In this document: positions 10,569 through 19,444 of the stretch, piece by piece
Layout of the letters: each line of letters starts with the position of its first letter
Numbering within the stretch: position 1 is the first letter of the stretch
From: Frateuria sp.
Lineage (GTDB): Bacteria > Pseudomonadota > Gammaproteobacteria > Xanthomonadales > Rhodanobacteraceae
DNA length: 33,316 nucleotides
Direction of reading: 5' to 3'
NCBI RefSeq assembly: GCF_013362045.1
Contig: NZ_JABFWW010000207.1
Location: 1-33,316, forward strand
Position numbers and translations under genes: made by a program
The notes under the pieces: generated by a model
The model's input: the letters and a program-made list of their open reading frames with translations, nothing else
Told to the model about the DNA's origin: nothing
Database searches by the model: none

Positions 10569-13295
10569 ATGCGCCTCCTGCCCTGCCTCGCCGGCTTCGC
10601 GCTGGCCGCCGCCAGCCTGGCCGGCCACGCGGCCGACACGCTCGCCGCCAGCTCCTACGCCCGCGACCCCAACCAGCCGGTCGACCAGGCCTACACCGCG
10701 CAGATCGGCAAGTTCACCACCGATCCGGCATTCAACTCGCCGCTCACCGACTACCTGCCCGCCTCGCCCACCGTGCCCACGCCGCTCAAGGTGCTCGGCC
10801 ACATCGCCGGCGCGGCGGACTGGCTGCCCTACTCGGCCGACGTCTACCACTACTTCCGCGCGCTGGAAGCGGCCAGCCCGCGCGTGAAGGTGTTCTCCAT
10901 CGGCAGGACCGAAGAGGGCCGCGAGATGATCGCGGTGGCGGTCGCCGACGAGAGCCTGCTGGCCAACCTCAAGGCCAACGACGCGCGCCTGGCGCAGCTG
11001 GCCGACCCGCGCACGATCGGCATGGACGACGGCAAGGCCGATGCGCTGATCGGGCAGGCCACGCCGGTCTACTACCTCACCGGCACCATCCACTCCACCG
11101 AAACCGGCGCGCCCACCGCGCTGATGGAGCTGGCCTACCGCCTGGCGGTGGACGAGGCGCCGTACATCAGGAACATCCGCTCGCACGTGATCACCCTGAT
11201 CACGCCCATCGTCGAGGTGGACGGCCGCGACCGCATGGTCGACCTCTACAACTGGCACAAGGCGCACCCGGACCAGGATTTCCCGCGCCTGCTCTACTGG
11301 GGCCACTACGTCGCGCACGACAACAACCGCGACGCCATGGGCATGACCCTCGCACTCACCCGCAACGTGGCCGATACCTACATCGGCTGGCATGCGCAGG
11401 TGCTGCACGACCTGCACGAGTCGGTGCCGTTCCTGTACGACAACACCGTGGGCGACGGCCCCTACAACGCCTGGATCGACCCCATCCTCACCGGCGAGTG
11501 GCAACAGCTGGGCTGGGACAACGTGCAGAAGATGACCCGGCTGGGCATGCCCGGCGTGTTCACCCACGGCGACTTCGATACATGGAGTCCCGGGTACCTC
11601 ATGTTCATCGCGGCCATGCACAACGGCATCAGCCGCCTGTACGAGACCTTCGGCAACGACGGTGCCGACACGCGCAAGCGCGTGCTCGACCCGTCCGACT
11701 ACCGGCGCACCTGGTACCGCCCCAACCCGCCGTTGCCGGAAGTGACCTGGTCGCAGCGCGACAACAACAACTACGAGCAGACCGGCGTGCTCATCGCGCT
11801 GGACTACTTCGCGCACAACGGCCAGACCTTCCTGAAGAACTTCTATCTCAAGGCCAAGCGCTCGATCCAGAAGCCCGACGAAGCCGGCCCCGCCGCCTAC
11901 GTGCTCAGCGCCGACGAGAAGCGCAGCGGCACGCAGGCCCGGCTGCTGCGCGTGATGGAGCGCCAGCACGTGGAGATCAGCCGCGCCGGCGCTCCCTTCA
12001 GCGTGACCCTGCCCGCCTCCGATGACCAGAAGAAGCCGCAAACGCGCCGCTTCCCCGCGGGCAGCTACGTGATCCGCATGGACCAGCCCTACTCGCGCGT
12101 CGCCGACGCCCTGCTGGACCGCCAGTACTGGTCCCCCAAGGATCCGCAGCAGCACCCCTACGACGACACCGGCTGGTCGATGGGCGACCTGTTCGACGTC
12201 GAGGTGGTGCGCGTCACCGACCCCGACGTGCTGAAGGTTCCGATGACGAAGCTCGACCGGCCGGTGGAGGTGCCTTCGGGCCTGGCGGGTGTCGACGTGC
12301 CCGCCGCACGGCTGCCGCGCGTCGCCCTGATGCACACCTGGCTGGATACCCAGACCGAAGGCTGGTGGCGCATGGCGCTGGATGAGCTGGGCGTGCGCTA
12401 CGACTACATCAGCACGCAGGACGTCTCGCGCATGGGCGACCTGCGCAGCAGGTACGACGCCATCCTGTTCGCGCCGATCGGCGGCGCCAGCCTGCGCCAG
12501 ATCGTCGACGGCCTGCCGATGTGGGGCAAGCCGCAGCCCTGGCAGACCACCGCGCTCACGCCCAACCTCGGCCGCATCGACAGCACCCCGGACATCCGCC
12601 CGGGCCTGGGCGGAGCGGGCCTGGCCAGCCTCAAGCGCTTCGTGCACGAGGGCGGCCTGCTGATCACCGCCGAGGACACCGCGCGCTTCGCCATCGAGGC
12701 AGGGCTCGCGCCCGGCGTGTTCGTCACGCCCACGGCCAAGCTCAAGGTGGTCGGCAGCGTGCTGCAGGCCGACTTCGTGGACCACGACAGCCCCATGGCC
12801 CAGGGTTACGGCGACCACCTGGCGCTGTACAGCGCGGAGGGGCAATCCTTCACCGTCTCCAACCTGCTCACCGGCGACCACCACCTGCCCAACGCCAAGG
12901 ACACGGAACGACCCACCGGCCGCGGCGGTCCGCACGATGCGGACGTGCCCGAAGGCCGCCCGTTCGCCGCCCCGCCCGCGCTGCCCGACGTCAAGCCCTG
13001 GCAGGCCATGCCGCTCAACGTCGACCAGGCCTGGAACAACCCCTGGGTGATCCCGCAGCAACTGCGCCCGCGGGTGATCCTGCGCTTCGCCGATGCCAAG
13101 CGCCTGCTGGTCTCCGGGTTGCTCGACGGCGGCGGCGAGATGGCCGAGCGCGCCGCGGTGGTCGACGCGCGCTACGGCAAGGGCCACGTGCTGCTGTTTG
13201 CCGGCAACCCGATCTGGCGCGGCGAAACCATGGGCAGCTACCCGCTGGTGCTCAACGCGCTCACCCATTTCGACCGGCTGGATGGAAAGCGCTGA
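10569..13295 (+). CDS. Secreted M14-family zinc metallocarboxypeptidase
   Basis: Signal peptide MRLLPCLAGFALAAASLAGHA; HxxE in YYLTGTIHSTETGAP; DNNRDAMG substrate-binding-like motif; VLHDLHES downstream His. Confidence 0.88.
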   Translation: MRLLPCLAGFALAAASLAGHAADTLAASSYARDPNQPVDQAYTAQIGKFTTDPAFNSPLTDYLPASPTVPTPLKVLGHIAGAADWLPYSADVYHYFRALEAASPRVKVFSIGRTEEGREMIAVAVADESLLANLKANDARLAQLADPRTIGMDDGKADALIGQATPVYYLTGTIHSTETGAPTALMELAYRLAVDEAPYIRNIRSHVITLITPIVEVDGRDRMVDLYNWHKAHPDQDFPRLLYWGHYVAHDNNRDAMGMTLALTRNVADTYIGWHAQVLHDLHESVPFLYDNTVGDGPYNAWIDPILTGEWQQLGWDNVQKMTRLGMPGVFTHGDFDTWSPGYLMFIAAMHNGISRLYETFGNDGADTRKRVLDPSDYRRTWYRPNPPLPEVTWSQRDNNNYEQTGVLIALDYFAHNGQTFLKNFYLKAKRSIQKPDEAGPAAYVLSADEKRSGTQARLLRVMERQHVEISRAGAPFSVTLPASDDQKKPQTRRFPAGSYVIRMDQPYSRVADALLDRQYWSPKDPQQHPYDDTGWSMGDLFDVEVVRVTDPDVLKVPMTKLDRPVEVPSGLAGVDVPAARLPRVALMHTWLDTQTEGWWRMALDELGVRYDYISTQDVSRMGDLRSRYDAILFAPIGGASLRQIVDGLPMWGKPQPWQTTALTPNLGRIDSTPDIRPGLGGAGLASLKRFVHEGGLLITAEDTARFAIEAGLAPGVFVTPTAKLKVVGSVLQADFVDHDSPMAQGYGDHLALYSAEGQSFTVSNLLTGDHHLPNAKDTERPTGRGGPHDADVPEGRPFAAPPALPDVKPWQAMPLNVDQAWNNPWVIPQQLRPRVILRFADAKRLLVSGLLDGGGEMAERAAVVDARYGKGHVLLFAGNPIWRGETMGSYPLVLNALTHFDRLDGKR

Positions 13296-13326
13296 GCAGG
13301 CCGCTCGTGCACTCCCGTTCCCTTCA

Positions 13327-13350
13327 GGCACCTTCCTCCGGGAAGGTGCC
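13327..13350. terminator. Stable hairpin downstream of the M14 gene
   Basis: Perfect 10-bp stem GGCACCTTCC-TCCG-GGAAGGTGCC with a UNCG-type loop. No T-tract. Confidence 0.4.
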
Positions 13351-13475
13351 GAACGCGCACGACGCCGCTGGCGAGCACGAGCGCTGAACACCCCCGCCGC
13401 CGCTCACGCCCTTTTCATCAGCCATTGCCGTTCCGCCGCCAAGACTCGGGCGCACCACTCCCACGAGGAACGGCC

Positions 13476-13895
13476 ATGAGAAAGCTCGCTTCAATCACCC
13501 TCGCGCTCGCGCTGGGCGCGTCCGGCGCGGTGCTGGCGCAGCAGGCGATGACCGAGGCCCAGGTGCGCGAGACCTTGATCCACCAGGGCTACACCAAGAT
13601 CGACGACGTGAAGTTCGACGACGGCCTGTGGCACGCGAAGGCACGCAGTGCCGACGGCAGCCACGTGAAACTGCGCATCGATCCGAAGAGCGGCGAGGTG
13701 TATCCGGACAAGGAGGTTTCCCGCCTGAGCGAGGACGACGTACGCGCCGCGCTCGCCACGCAGGGCTACACCCACGTGCACGATGTCGACTTCGACGACG
13801 GCGTGTGGAAGGCCAAGGCGCGCGACAAGAACGACCATCGCGTCAAGGTGACGGTCGACCCGACCAGTGGGCGGGTCATCGACAACGGCGGTTGA
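13476..13895 (+). CDS. Secreted protein with two tandem PepSY-like domains
   Basis: Signal peptide MRKLASITLALALGASGAVLAQ, then two aligned repeats: MTEAQVRETLIHQGYTKIDDVKFDDGLWHAKARSADGSHVKLRIDPKSGEVY and LSEDDVRAALATQGYTHVHDVDFDDGVWKAKARDKNDHRVKVTVDPTSGRVI. Confidence 0.85.
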   Translation: MRKLASITLALALGASGAVLAQQAMTEAQVRETLIHQGYTKIDDVKFDDGLWHAKARSADGSHVKLRIDPKSGEVYPDKEVSRLSEDDVRAALATQGYTHVHDVDFDDGVWKAKARDKNDHRVKVTVDPTSGRVIDNGG

Positions 13896-13898
13896 GGT

Positions 13899-14048
13899 TC
13901 AACGTGCGCGTGCGCCCGCGGCGGGGCCGAGCGACTCGTCCGCGGGCGCCGCACGGAACTGCTGCCGCCAGCGCAGCGCGCCCAGCACCAGCAGCACGAG
14001 CAGCGCCACCAGCAACAGGATCAGCCCGATTCGGCGCCTGCCCTTCAT
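13899..14048 (-). CDS. Small single-TM protein (49 aa), putative
   Basis: Manual translation MKGRRRIGLILLLVALLVLLVLGALRWRQQFRAAPADESLGPAAGARAR*, with basic N-terminus, a clean TM helix and a short tail. It lies downstream of thpR and is below the ORF-track length cutoff. The SD is weak (AGGG). Confidence 0.5.
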   Translation of the reverse strand: MKGRRRIGLILLLVALLVLLVLGALRWRQQFRAAPADESLGPAAGARAR

Positions 14049-14140
14049 GAGGAGACCCTAGCGCAGCGCCCGTAGTGGCTGCGTGCGCGTTGCCACGCCG
14101 CCGGTCCGGCATGGGCGAAGCCGGCCCCGGCCATGCGCGC

Positions 14141-14734
14141 TCAGGTGCGCGCGGCCAGCGGCCAGCGCCCCAGCACACGATACTCGGTACGTCCCAGCAG
14201 GCTGTGGATGAGCAGGAACTCGTGCACCGGCCAGGCGAGTGTCTCGACGGGCTGCGGCGCCACCGTGCGGGCGTCGTAGAGCAGCGTCACATGCGGCACG
14301 AACGCGCGCTCGCGCCGCACCAACCCTGCAGCCGCTAGCCGGGTGCCGAGCGTCGCGTGCAGTCCGGCCATGCCGCCGCCGGCATGGTTCCCCAGCAGCA
14401 CGAACGGATTCTTGCCGGCGCGGCCGGCGAAGCTGCCGACGCGATCGAAGCTGCCCTCGAACGGCACGAGCGCCACCCCTGCCGCCGCCGCACACGCGCT
14501 TTCCACCAGCCGTTGCGGCACGCCGGCGAAATCGCCCAGGTGATGCAGCGTCACGTGCAGGTGGCTGGTCGGCCGCGGCTTGCCGCGCAGGGCAAGGCGC
14601 TCGCGCAATTCCTGCGCAAGCGCGGCGATGCGCTGTGCCAGCGGCACCGGCGGCATCACGGCGAAGAACAGGCGATCGGTGGGCTGCGGCGCGGCAAGGC
14701 CGGCCAGGGAAGGCTGGTGGGTATCGGATGACAT
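14141..14734 (-). CDS. thpR: RNA 2',3'-cyclic phosphodiesterase (ThpR/LigT family)
   Basis: Two HxT motifs, HLHVTLHHLGDF and FVPHVTLLYDA; N-terminal RLFFAVMPP. Confidence 0.92.
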   Translation of the reverse strand: MSSDTHQPSLAGLAAPQPTDRLFFAVMPPVPLAQRIAALAQELRERLALRGKPRPTSHLHVTLHHLGDFAGVPQRLVESACAAAAGVALVPFEGSFDRVGSFAGRAGKNPFVLLGNHAGGGMAGLHATLGTRLAAAGLVRRERAFVPHVTLLYDARTVAPQPVETLAWPVHEFLLIHSLLGRTEYRVLGRWPLAART

Positions 14735-14932
14735 CGGCAACTCGCTGCGAGGGCCCGGCCATTGTAGGAGCGGTGCCTTGGACCTGACCGCCCGCGCGGA
14801 GCATCGCCGGCAAGCCCGACCTGCATGGACCACTGGCCGGCGCCTTTCCCACGGAACAGGGAAGCTGGCTTTTTTTCATGGCCGGGCCGTGCGCATGGCC
14901 ATAATGCGGCGTTCCCCAGCGAGGCGCCTGCC

Positions 14933-15379
14933 ATGCCAAAGATCGATCCGTCTTCCGCTCCCGAGCGTCGCGGCTCGGGCTATCCCGCACCGTATGCGCA
15001 AGCGGTGCAGCAGCGCGTCCGGTGGGCACTGGGCGATGCCGGCGGCCTGAGCGATTTCGGCGTCAACCTCTCCCACCTGCCGCCGGGCTGCTGGTCCAGC
15101 CAGCGCCACTGGCACACGCACGAGGAGGAGTTCGTCTACGTGCTGTCCGGTGAGCTGGTGCTGGTCACCGACGAAGGCGAACAGCCGCTGTGTGCCGGCG
15201 AGTGCGCCGCGTTTCCCAAGAACGTCGCCAACGGCCATCACCTGGTCAACCGCGGCAGCGAGACGGCGGTGCTGCTGGAGATCGGCACGCGCTCGGACGA
15301 GGACGCCTGCCGCTATCCGGACATCGACCTGTACGTGGACCGGCGCGGCTGGGCCCATGCCGACGGCACGCCGTACTAG
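14933..15379 (+). CDS. Cupin domain-containing protein
   Basis: GVNLSHLPPGCWSSQRHWHTHEEEFVYVLSGELVLVTDEGEQPLCAGECAAFPKNVANGHHLVNRG cupin motifs 1 and 2. Confidence 0.9.
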   Translation: MPKIDPSSAPERRGSGYPAPYAQAVQQRVRWALGDAGGLSDFGVNLSHLPPGCWSSQRHWHTHEEEFVYVLSGELVLVTDEGEQPLCAGECAAFPKNVANGHHLVNRGSETAVLLEIGTRSDEDACRYPDIDLYVDRRGWAHADGTPY

Positions 15380-15611
15380 CCACGTCCCCACGCGCCGCGC
15401 TTCCCACCAGCCGCACGGCAACCGGTTGCGGCCGTGCGCCGCGGCGCCACGGACAAAGCGCGGCGTGCATCTCCAGGCCTAGGATCAACCGTGGGCCACC
15501 GCCAGGCGCATGCGGGACCGGCGTCCACCGCCGGCATCGGAAGCGCGGCGCGCCAGCGTAGAAAGCCTACGTGCGCGCGAAAACGCCGGCGAGGACCCGC
15601 GCAACCGCGCG

Positions 15612-16199
15612 TCACTTGTCGCGCACCGCCTCGACCTGGATACGCAGCGCCACCTGCATGTCGAAGCCATAGCTCTTGCCGGCGTCCAGCCCGAATGCGC
15701 TGCGGTCGAAGCTGCCCAGCGCGTCGGCGCCGCACCAGTCGCGCTTGTAGATGGGGTGCGGCATGCACTTGAAGTGGTCGATGCGCAGCGTCATCGGACG
15801 GGTGACGCCATGCAGGCTCAGCGTGCCCTCCACCCGCGTCGGCGCGCCGTCGACGAAACCGGCAAGCTGGCCCCGGTAGACCGCGCGCGGGTATTGGGCG
15901 ACGTTGAAGAAGTCCTTGCCGCGCGCCCAGGCGTTGAGCGGCTCTTGCCCGAAGTCGATGCTGTCCAGCGCGACGCTGACCTCCACGCTGCCGCTGCCGG
16001 CGGCCCTGTCCAGTTCGACCCAGCCCTCGCTGTGGTCAAGCTTGCCGCGCCAGGTGGACATGCCCATGTGGTCGGCCTCGAAGCTCGGGTAGGTGTGGGC
16101 CGGGTCGAGCGTGTAGCGCACCGGCGCGGCGCCGGCGGCGAAGGGCAGCAGCAGGGCGAGAGGCAACAGGCGGCGGACGGTGCGCGAGGCGATGTGCAT
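15612..16199 (-). CDS. YceI family protein
   Basis: Signal peptide; VRYTLDPAHTYPSFEADHMGMSTWRGKL...GSVEVSVALDSIDFG...FFNVAQYPRAVYRG...VEGTLSLHGVTRPMTL. Confidence 0.93.
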   Translation of the reverse strand: MHIASRTVRRLLPLALLLPFAAGAAPVRYTLDPAHTYPSFEADHMGMSTWRGKLDHSEGWVELDRAAGSGSVEVSVALDSIDFGQEPLNAWARGKDFFNVAQYPRAVYRGQLAGFVDGAPTRVEGTLSLHGVTRPMTLRIDHFKCMPHPIYKRDWCGADALGSFDRSAFGLDAGKSYGFDMQVALRIQVEAVRDK

Positions 16200-16417
16200 G
16201 GCAGGTTCCTGGTGGCGGGCGCCGGCGGCGCCTTCATCCAGGCGTCGTATGGAAGCAATGAAAATCGACAATCCTTGCGCGGACTGGATGTCTGGCTGGC
16301 GCACCTGGCGTCAATCGCGGCGACCGCGGCCAGCGCGCGACAAAACCTTCCGCGTCAGCTTTTTACGGGCAGAGCATGCTGCCATGATGCACTGGCGGTC
16401 GACCCTTGGAGTTCTCC

Positions 16418-19339
16418 ATGGTTCAGAGCACGCGCCACTCATCCTCCTGGCCGATGGGCCCGGGCGAGATGGCCGAGTGCATCCGCCGGCACGACTGGTC
16501 GACGACCGCGCTCGGACCGATCGCCGGCTGGCCGCCGCACCTGCGCACGGCGATCGACATCTGCCTGGCCTCGCCGATACCCACCGCCATCCTGTGGGGC
16601 GAACAGCGCCTGCAGCTCTACAACGACGCCTACCACACGCTGGCGCAGTACCGGCATCCGGCCATCCTCGGACGCCCGCTGCTGGAGAGCTGGCCGGAAG
16701 CCGCCGAACTGGCGGGCGCGATGCTGGACCGCGTACAGGCCAGCGGCGAGCCCTCCCAGGCGGAAGACTGGCCGGTACGGATGACCGGTCCGGCAGGCTT
16801 GCCGGTCGAACGCTTCTTCGCCGTCACCTTTTCGGCCATCCACGACCGCTACGGACGGGTGGCGGGGGTATGGCACACGGCAATCGAGACCACCGCGCGG
16901 CAGCACGCCGAACGGCGGCTGCGCAAGCTGATGGGCGATGCCGGGCTGGGCTCGGACTTCCGTGCGCTGTTCCAGGCGGCACCGGCACCGTTGCTGCTGC
17001 TGGCGCCACCGGACTTCCTCGTGCTGGCGGCCAACGACGCTTCCCTGCGCGCCCGGGCCGGCAGCCGCGGGAGCCTGCCGGGTCGTCCGGTCTTCGACCT
17101 GTTGGCGGACTCGCCGGATCGCTTCGTGCTGGAGGGCCAGCTGCGCGCATCGCTCGACCGGGTGCTCGCCCGGCGGGTTCCGGACACGCTGCCGGCGGCA
17201 GTGCGTGACGGCCTGGCCGGCGGCCACGACCAGCGCTGGTGGAGTGTCATCAACTCGCCCGTGCTCGACACCCACGGCGAGGTCGCGCTCGTCATCCACC
17301 GCACCGAGGACGTAACCGAGCTGGTGAAGCTGCGCAGCGCCAGCGAAGCGCAGGCGCAACTGGAACGCGAGCACCAGGCCTTGATGACGCGCTTGCGCGA
17401 AGCCGGCGCTGCCACCGCCTCGGACGAGCCGGCAGGACTGCCGAGCGTGCGGCCATCGTCTTGGCCCGCCACGCTCCTGGATGCCGTCTCCGACCACGTC
17501 TACGCCTTCGATGACACGCACCGCCTTGCCTACGTCAACCGGGCAACGCGCCCGTTGTTCGGCCTGGCCACGGAGGAGCCGCTGGGCAAGACCCCCGATG
17601 AACTGGACTGTCCGCCGGAGCTCACGCGCCGGCTCGACCGGCACCTGACCCATATCTTCGCCACCGGCGCCTCGATCGAGGACGAGATCCGCTTCACCAG
17701 CCCCGGCGGCGGGTACGCCTATTTTCAGTTCGTGTGGGGACCGGTGCGCGAAGACGGACGCATCACCCACGTGATTGGCGTCGCGCGCGACACCAGCGAG
17801 CGACGCCGCATGGAGGAACGGCTGCGCCTGGGCGAGGCGCGCCAGTCGTTCCTGCTGCAGCTGGACGACCGTGTGCGCGGCCTCAATGACGCCGCGCCGA
17901 TCGTCGCCACGGTCGGCGAGATGGTCGGCCGCCACCTGGCCGTGGGCCGTTGCGGCTATGGCGAGGTGACCCAGTGCGGCCACTATTTCCAGGTCGAGCG
18001 CGACTGGACCGATGGCGCCATGCCCAGCCTGGCGGGCCAGACGCGGCTGGCCGACTTCGGCAGCGCGGTACTGGCCCAATACCGCGCCGGCCAGACCGTA
18101 GTGATCGACGACACGCTGGAGGATGCGCGCACGCGCGGCGCCGAACAGGCCTACGCCGAAGCCGGCCGCACCCGCGCCGGCATCGGCGTACCGTTGTTCA
18201 AGGGCGGGCGCTTCGTTGCCGCCTTCTATGTGCACCAGACCCGGCCGCGGCATTGGCGCGAAGAGGAGGTGGCGCTGGTCGGCGAGGTCGCCGAGCGCAT
18301 CTGGGCGGCCGTCGCGCGGGCGCGTGCCGAGCGCGCGCTGCGCGAGAGCGAGCGACGCTACCGCGCGCTGTTCGACGCCATCGACGAGGGGTTCTGCCTG
18401 ATCGAGAAGGTCGACACCGCGCCGGGGGAGCCTTCGGACTACCGGTACCTGGCCACCAACCCGGCCTTCGTGACCCACACCGGCATCGGCGAGGTGATCG
18501 GGCGGACCATGCGCGAGATGTTCCCCGACCTGGCGCATTTCTGGTACGACACCTTCGACAGCGTCATCGGCACCGGCGAGGCCTTCCGCTTCGAACATGG
18601 CCTGCTCGACCAGGGCCGCGTGTTCGACGTCTACGCCGGCAGGCTGGACGACGGCACGCGCCGCCGCGTCGCGGTGATCTTCAACGACATCACCGAGCGC
18701 AAGCGCCACGAGGAGCACCAGCGGCTGCTGCTCAACGAACTCAACCACCGGGTCAAGAACACCCTGGCCGCGGTGCAGTCGATGGCGGCGCAGAGCTTCC
18801 GCCCGGGCACCGATCTCGAAGACGCGCGCCGCCAGTTCGAGGGCCGCCTGATGGCGCTGTCGCGGGCGCACGACATCCTCACCCGCGAGAGCTGGGGCGG
18901 CGCGGCGCTGGCGGATATCGTGCGGGAGTCGATCGCACCCTACCGCGACCACCGGCGCGACCGGCTGCACGCGCATGGCCCGGCCGTGTGGCTGCCGCCG
19001 CGCCATGCGCTGGCCTTCGCCATGGTGCTGCACGAGCTGTGCACCAATGCGGTCAAGTATGGCGCGCTGTCCGGCGCGGACGGCGAGATCGGGATCGAGT
19101 GGAGCGTGCGCGCCGGCTCGCTGCGGCTGCACTGGGTCGAATCCGGAGGGCCGCGAGTGGCGCAGCCGACGCGGCGCGGGTTCGGTTCGCGGCTGATCGA
19201 ACGCGGGCTGCGGCACGAGATCGGCGGATGCGTGGAACTGGCGTTCGCGCCGGGCGGCGTGACCTGCACCATCGAGGCCCCGCTGGGCGACGCCGGCCGC
19301 AGGGAACGGGGACCGCAGATCGGGAGCAACGCGGCGTGA
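16418..19339 (+). CDS. PAS-PAS-GAF-PAS sensor histidine kinase, HWE family
   Basis: Phospho-acceptor region LLLNELNHRVKNTLAAVQSMAAQSF; LHELCTNAVKYGALS N-box; LRLHWVESGGP WxE motif; GFGSRLIERGL. ATG at 16418 with ttggag SD. PAS and GAF modules upstream. Confidence 0.92.
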   Translation: MVQSTRHSSSWPMGPGEMAECIRRHDWSTTALGPIAGWPPHLRTAIDICLASPIPTAILWGEQRLQLYNDAYHTLAQYRHPAILGRPLLESWPEAAELAGAMLDRVQASGEPSQAEDWPVRMTGPAGLPVERFFAVTFSAIHDRYGRVAGVWHTAIETTARQHAERRLRKLMGDAGLGSDFRALFQAAPAPLLLLAPPDFLVLAANDASLRARAGSRGSLPGRPVFDLLADSPDRFVLEGQLRASLDRVLARRVPDTLPAAVRDGLAGGHDQRWWSVINSPVLDTHGEVALVIHRTEDVTELVKLRSASEAQAQLEREHQALMTRLREAGAATASDEPAGLPSVRPSSWPATLLDAVSDHVYAFDDTHRLAYVNRATRPLFGLATEEPLGKTPDELDCPPELTRRLDRHLTHIFATGASIEDEIRFTSPGGGYAYFQFVWGPVREDGRITHVIGVARDTSERRRMEERLRLGEARQSFLLQLDDRVRGLNDAAPIVATVGEMVGRHLAVGRCGYGEVTQCGHYFQVERDWTDGAMPSLAGQTRLADFGSAVLAQYRAGQTVVIDDTLEDARTRGAEQAYAEAGRTRAGIGVPLFKGGRFVAAFYVHQTRPRHWREEEVALVGEVAERIWAAVARARAERALRESERRYRALFDAIDEGFCLIEKVDTAPGEPSDYRYLATNPAFVTHTGIGEVIGRTMREMFPDLAHFWYDTFDSVIGTGEAFRFEHGLLDQGRVFDVYAGRLDDGTRRRVAVIFNDITERKRHEEHQRLLLNELNHRVKNTLAAVQSMAAQSFRPGTDLEDARRQFEGRLMALSRAHDILTRESWGGAALADIVRESIAPYRDHRRDRLHAHGPAVWLPPRHALAFAMVLHELCTNAVKYGALSGADGEIGIEWSVRAGSLRLHWVESGGPRVAQPTRRGFGSRLIERGLRHEIGGCVELAFAPGGVTCTIEAPLGDAGRRERGPQIGSNAA

Positions 19340-19444
19340 GGCGGCGAGTTTCGGCCCGCGCTTGCCCTGCGGCGGCGCCTGCTGTGCGCGCCATTCCCGT
19401 TCGGTTATCGTGCGAGGGCGGCCCGCAGATGCAAGGGGGGCATC

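Noticed and set aside
10164-13391. 1075-aa minus-strand ORF opposite the M14 peptidase
   Set aside because: Shadow ORF. It also runs through the REP-like repeat (LPLSPALSPGCARGRG peptide).
15412-15438. Hairpin CGCACGGC...GCCGTGCG between cupin and YceI genes
   Set aside because: Plausible stem but no T-tract and very GC-rich surroundings. Not distinctive enough to call a terminator.
16439-19216. 925-aa minus-strand ORF opposite the HWE kinase
   Set aside because: Shadow ORF of a kinase with complete catalytic motifs on the plus strand.
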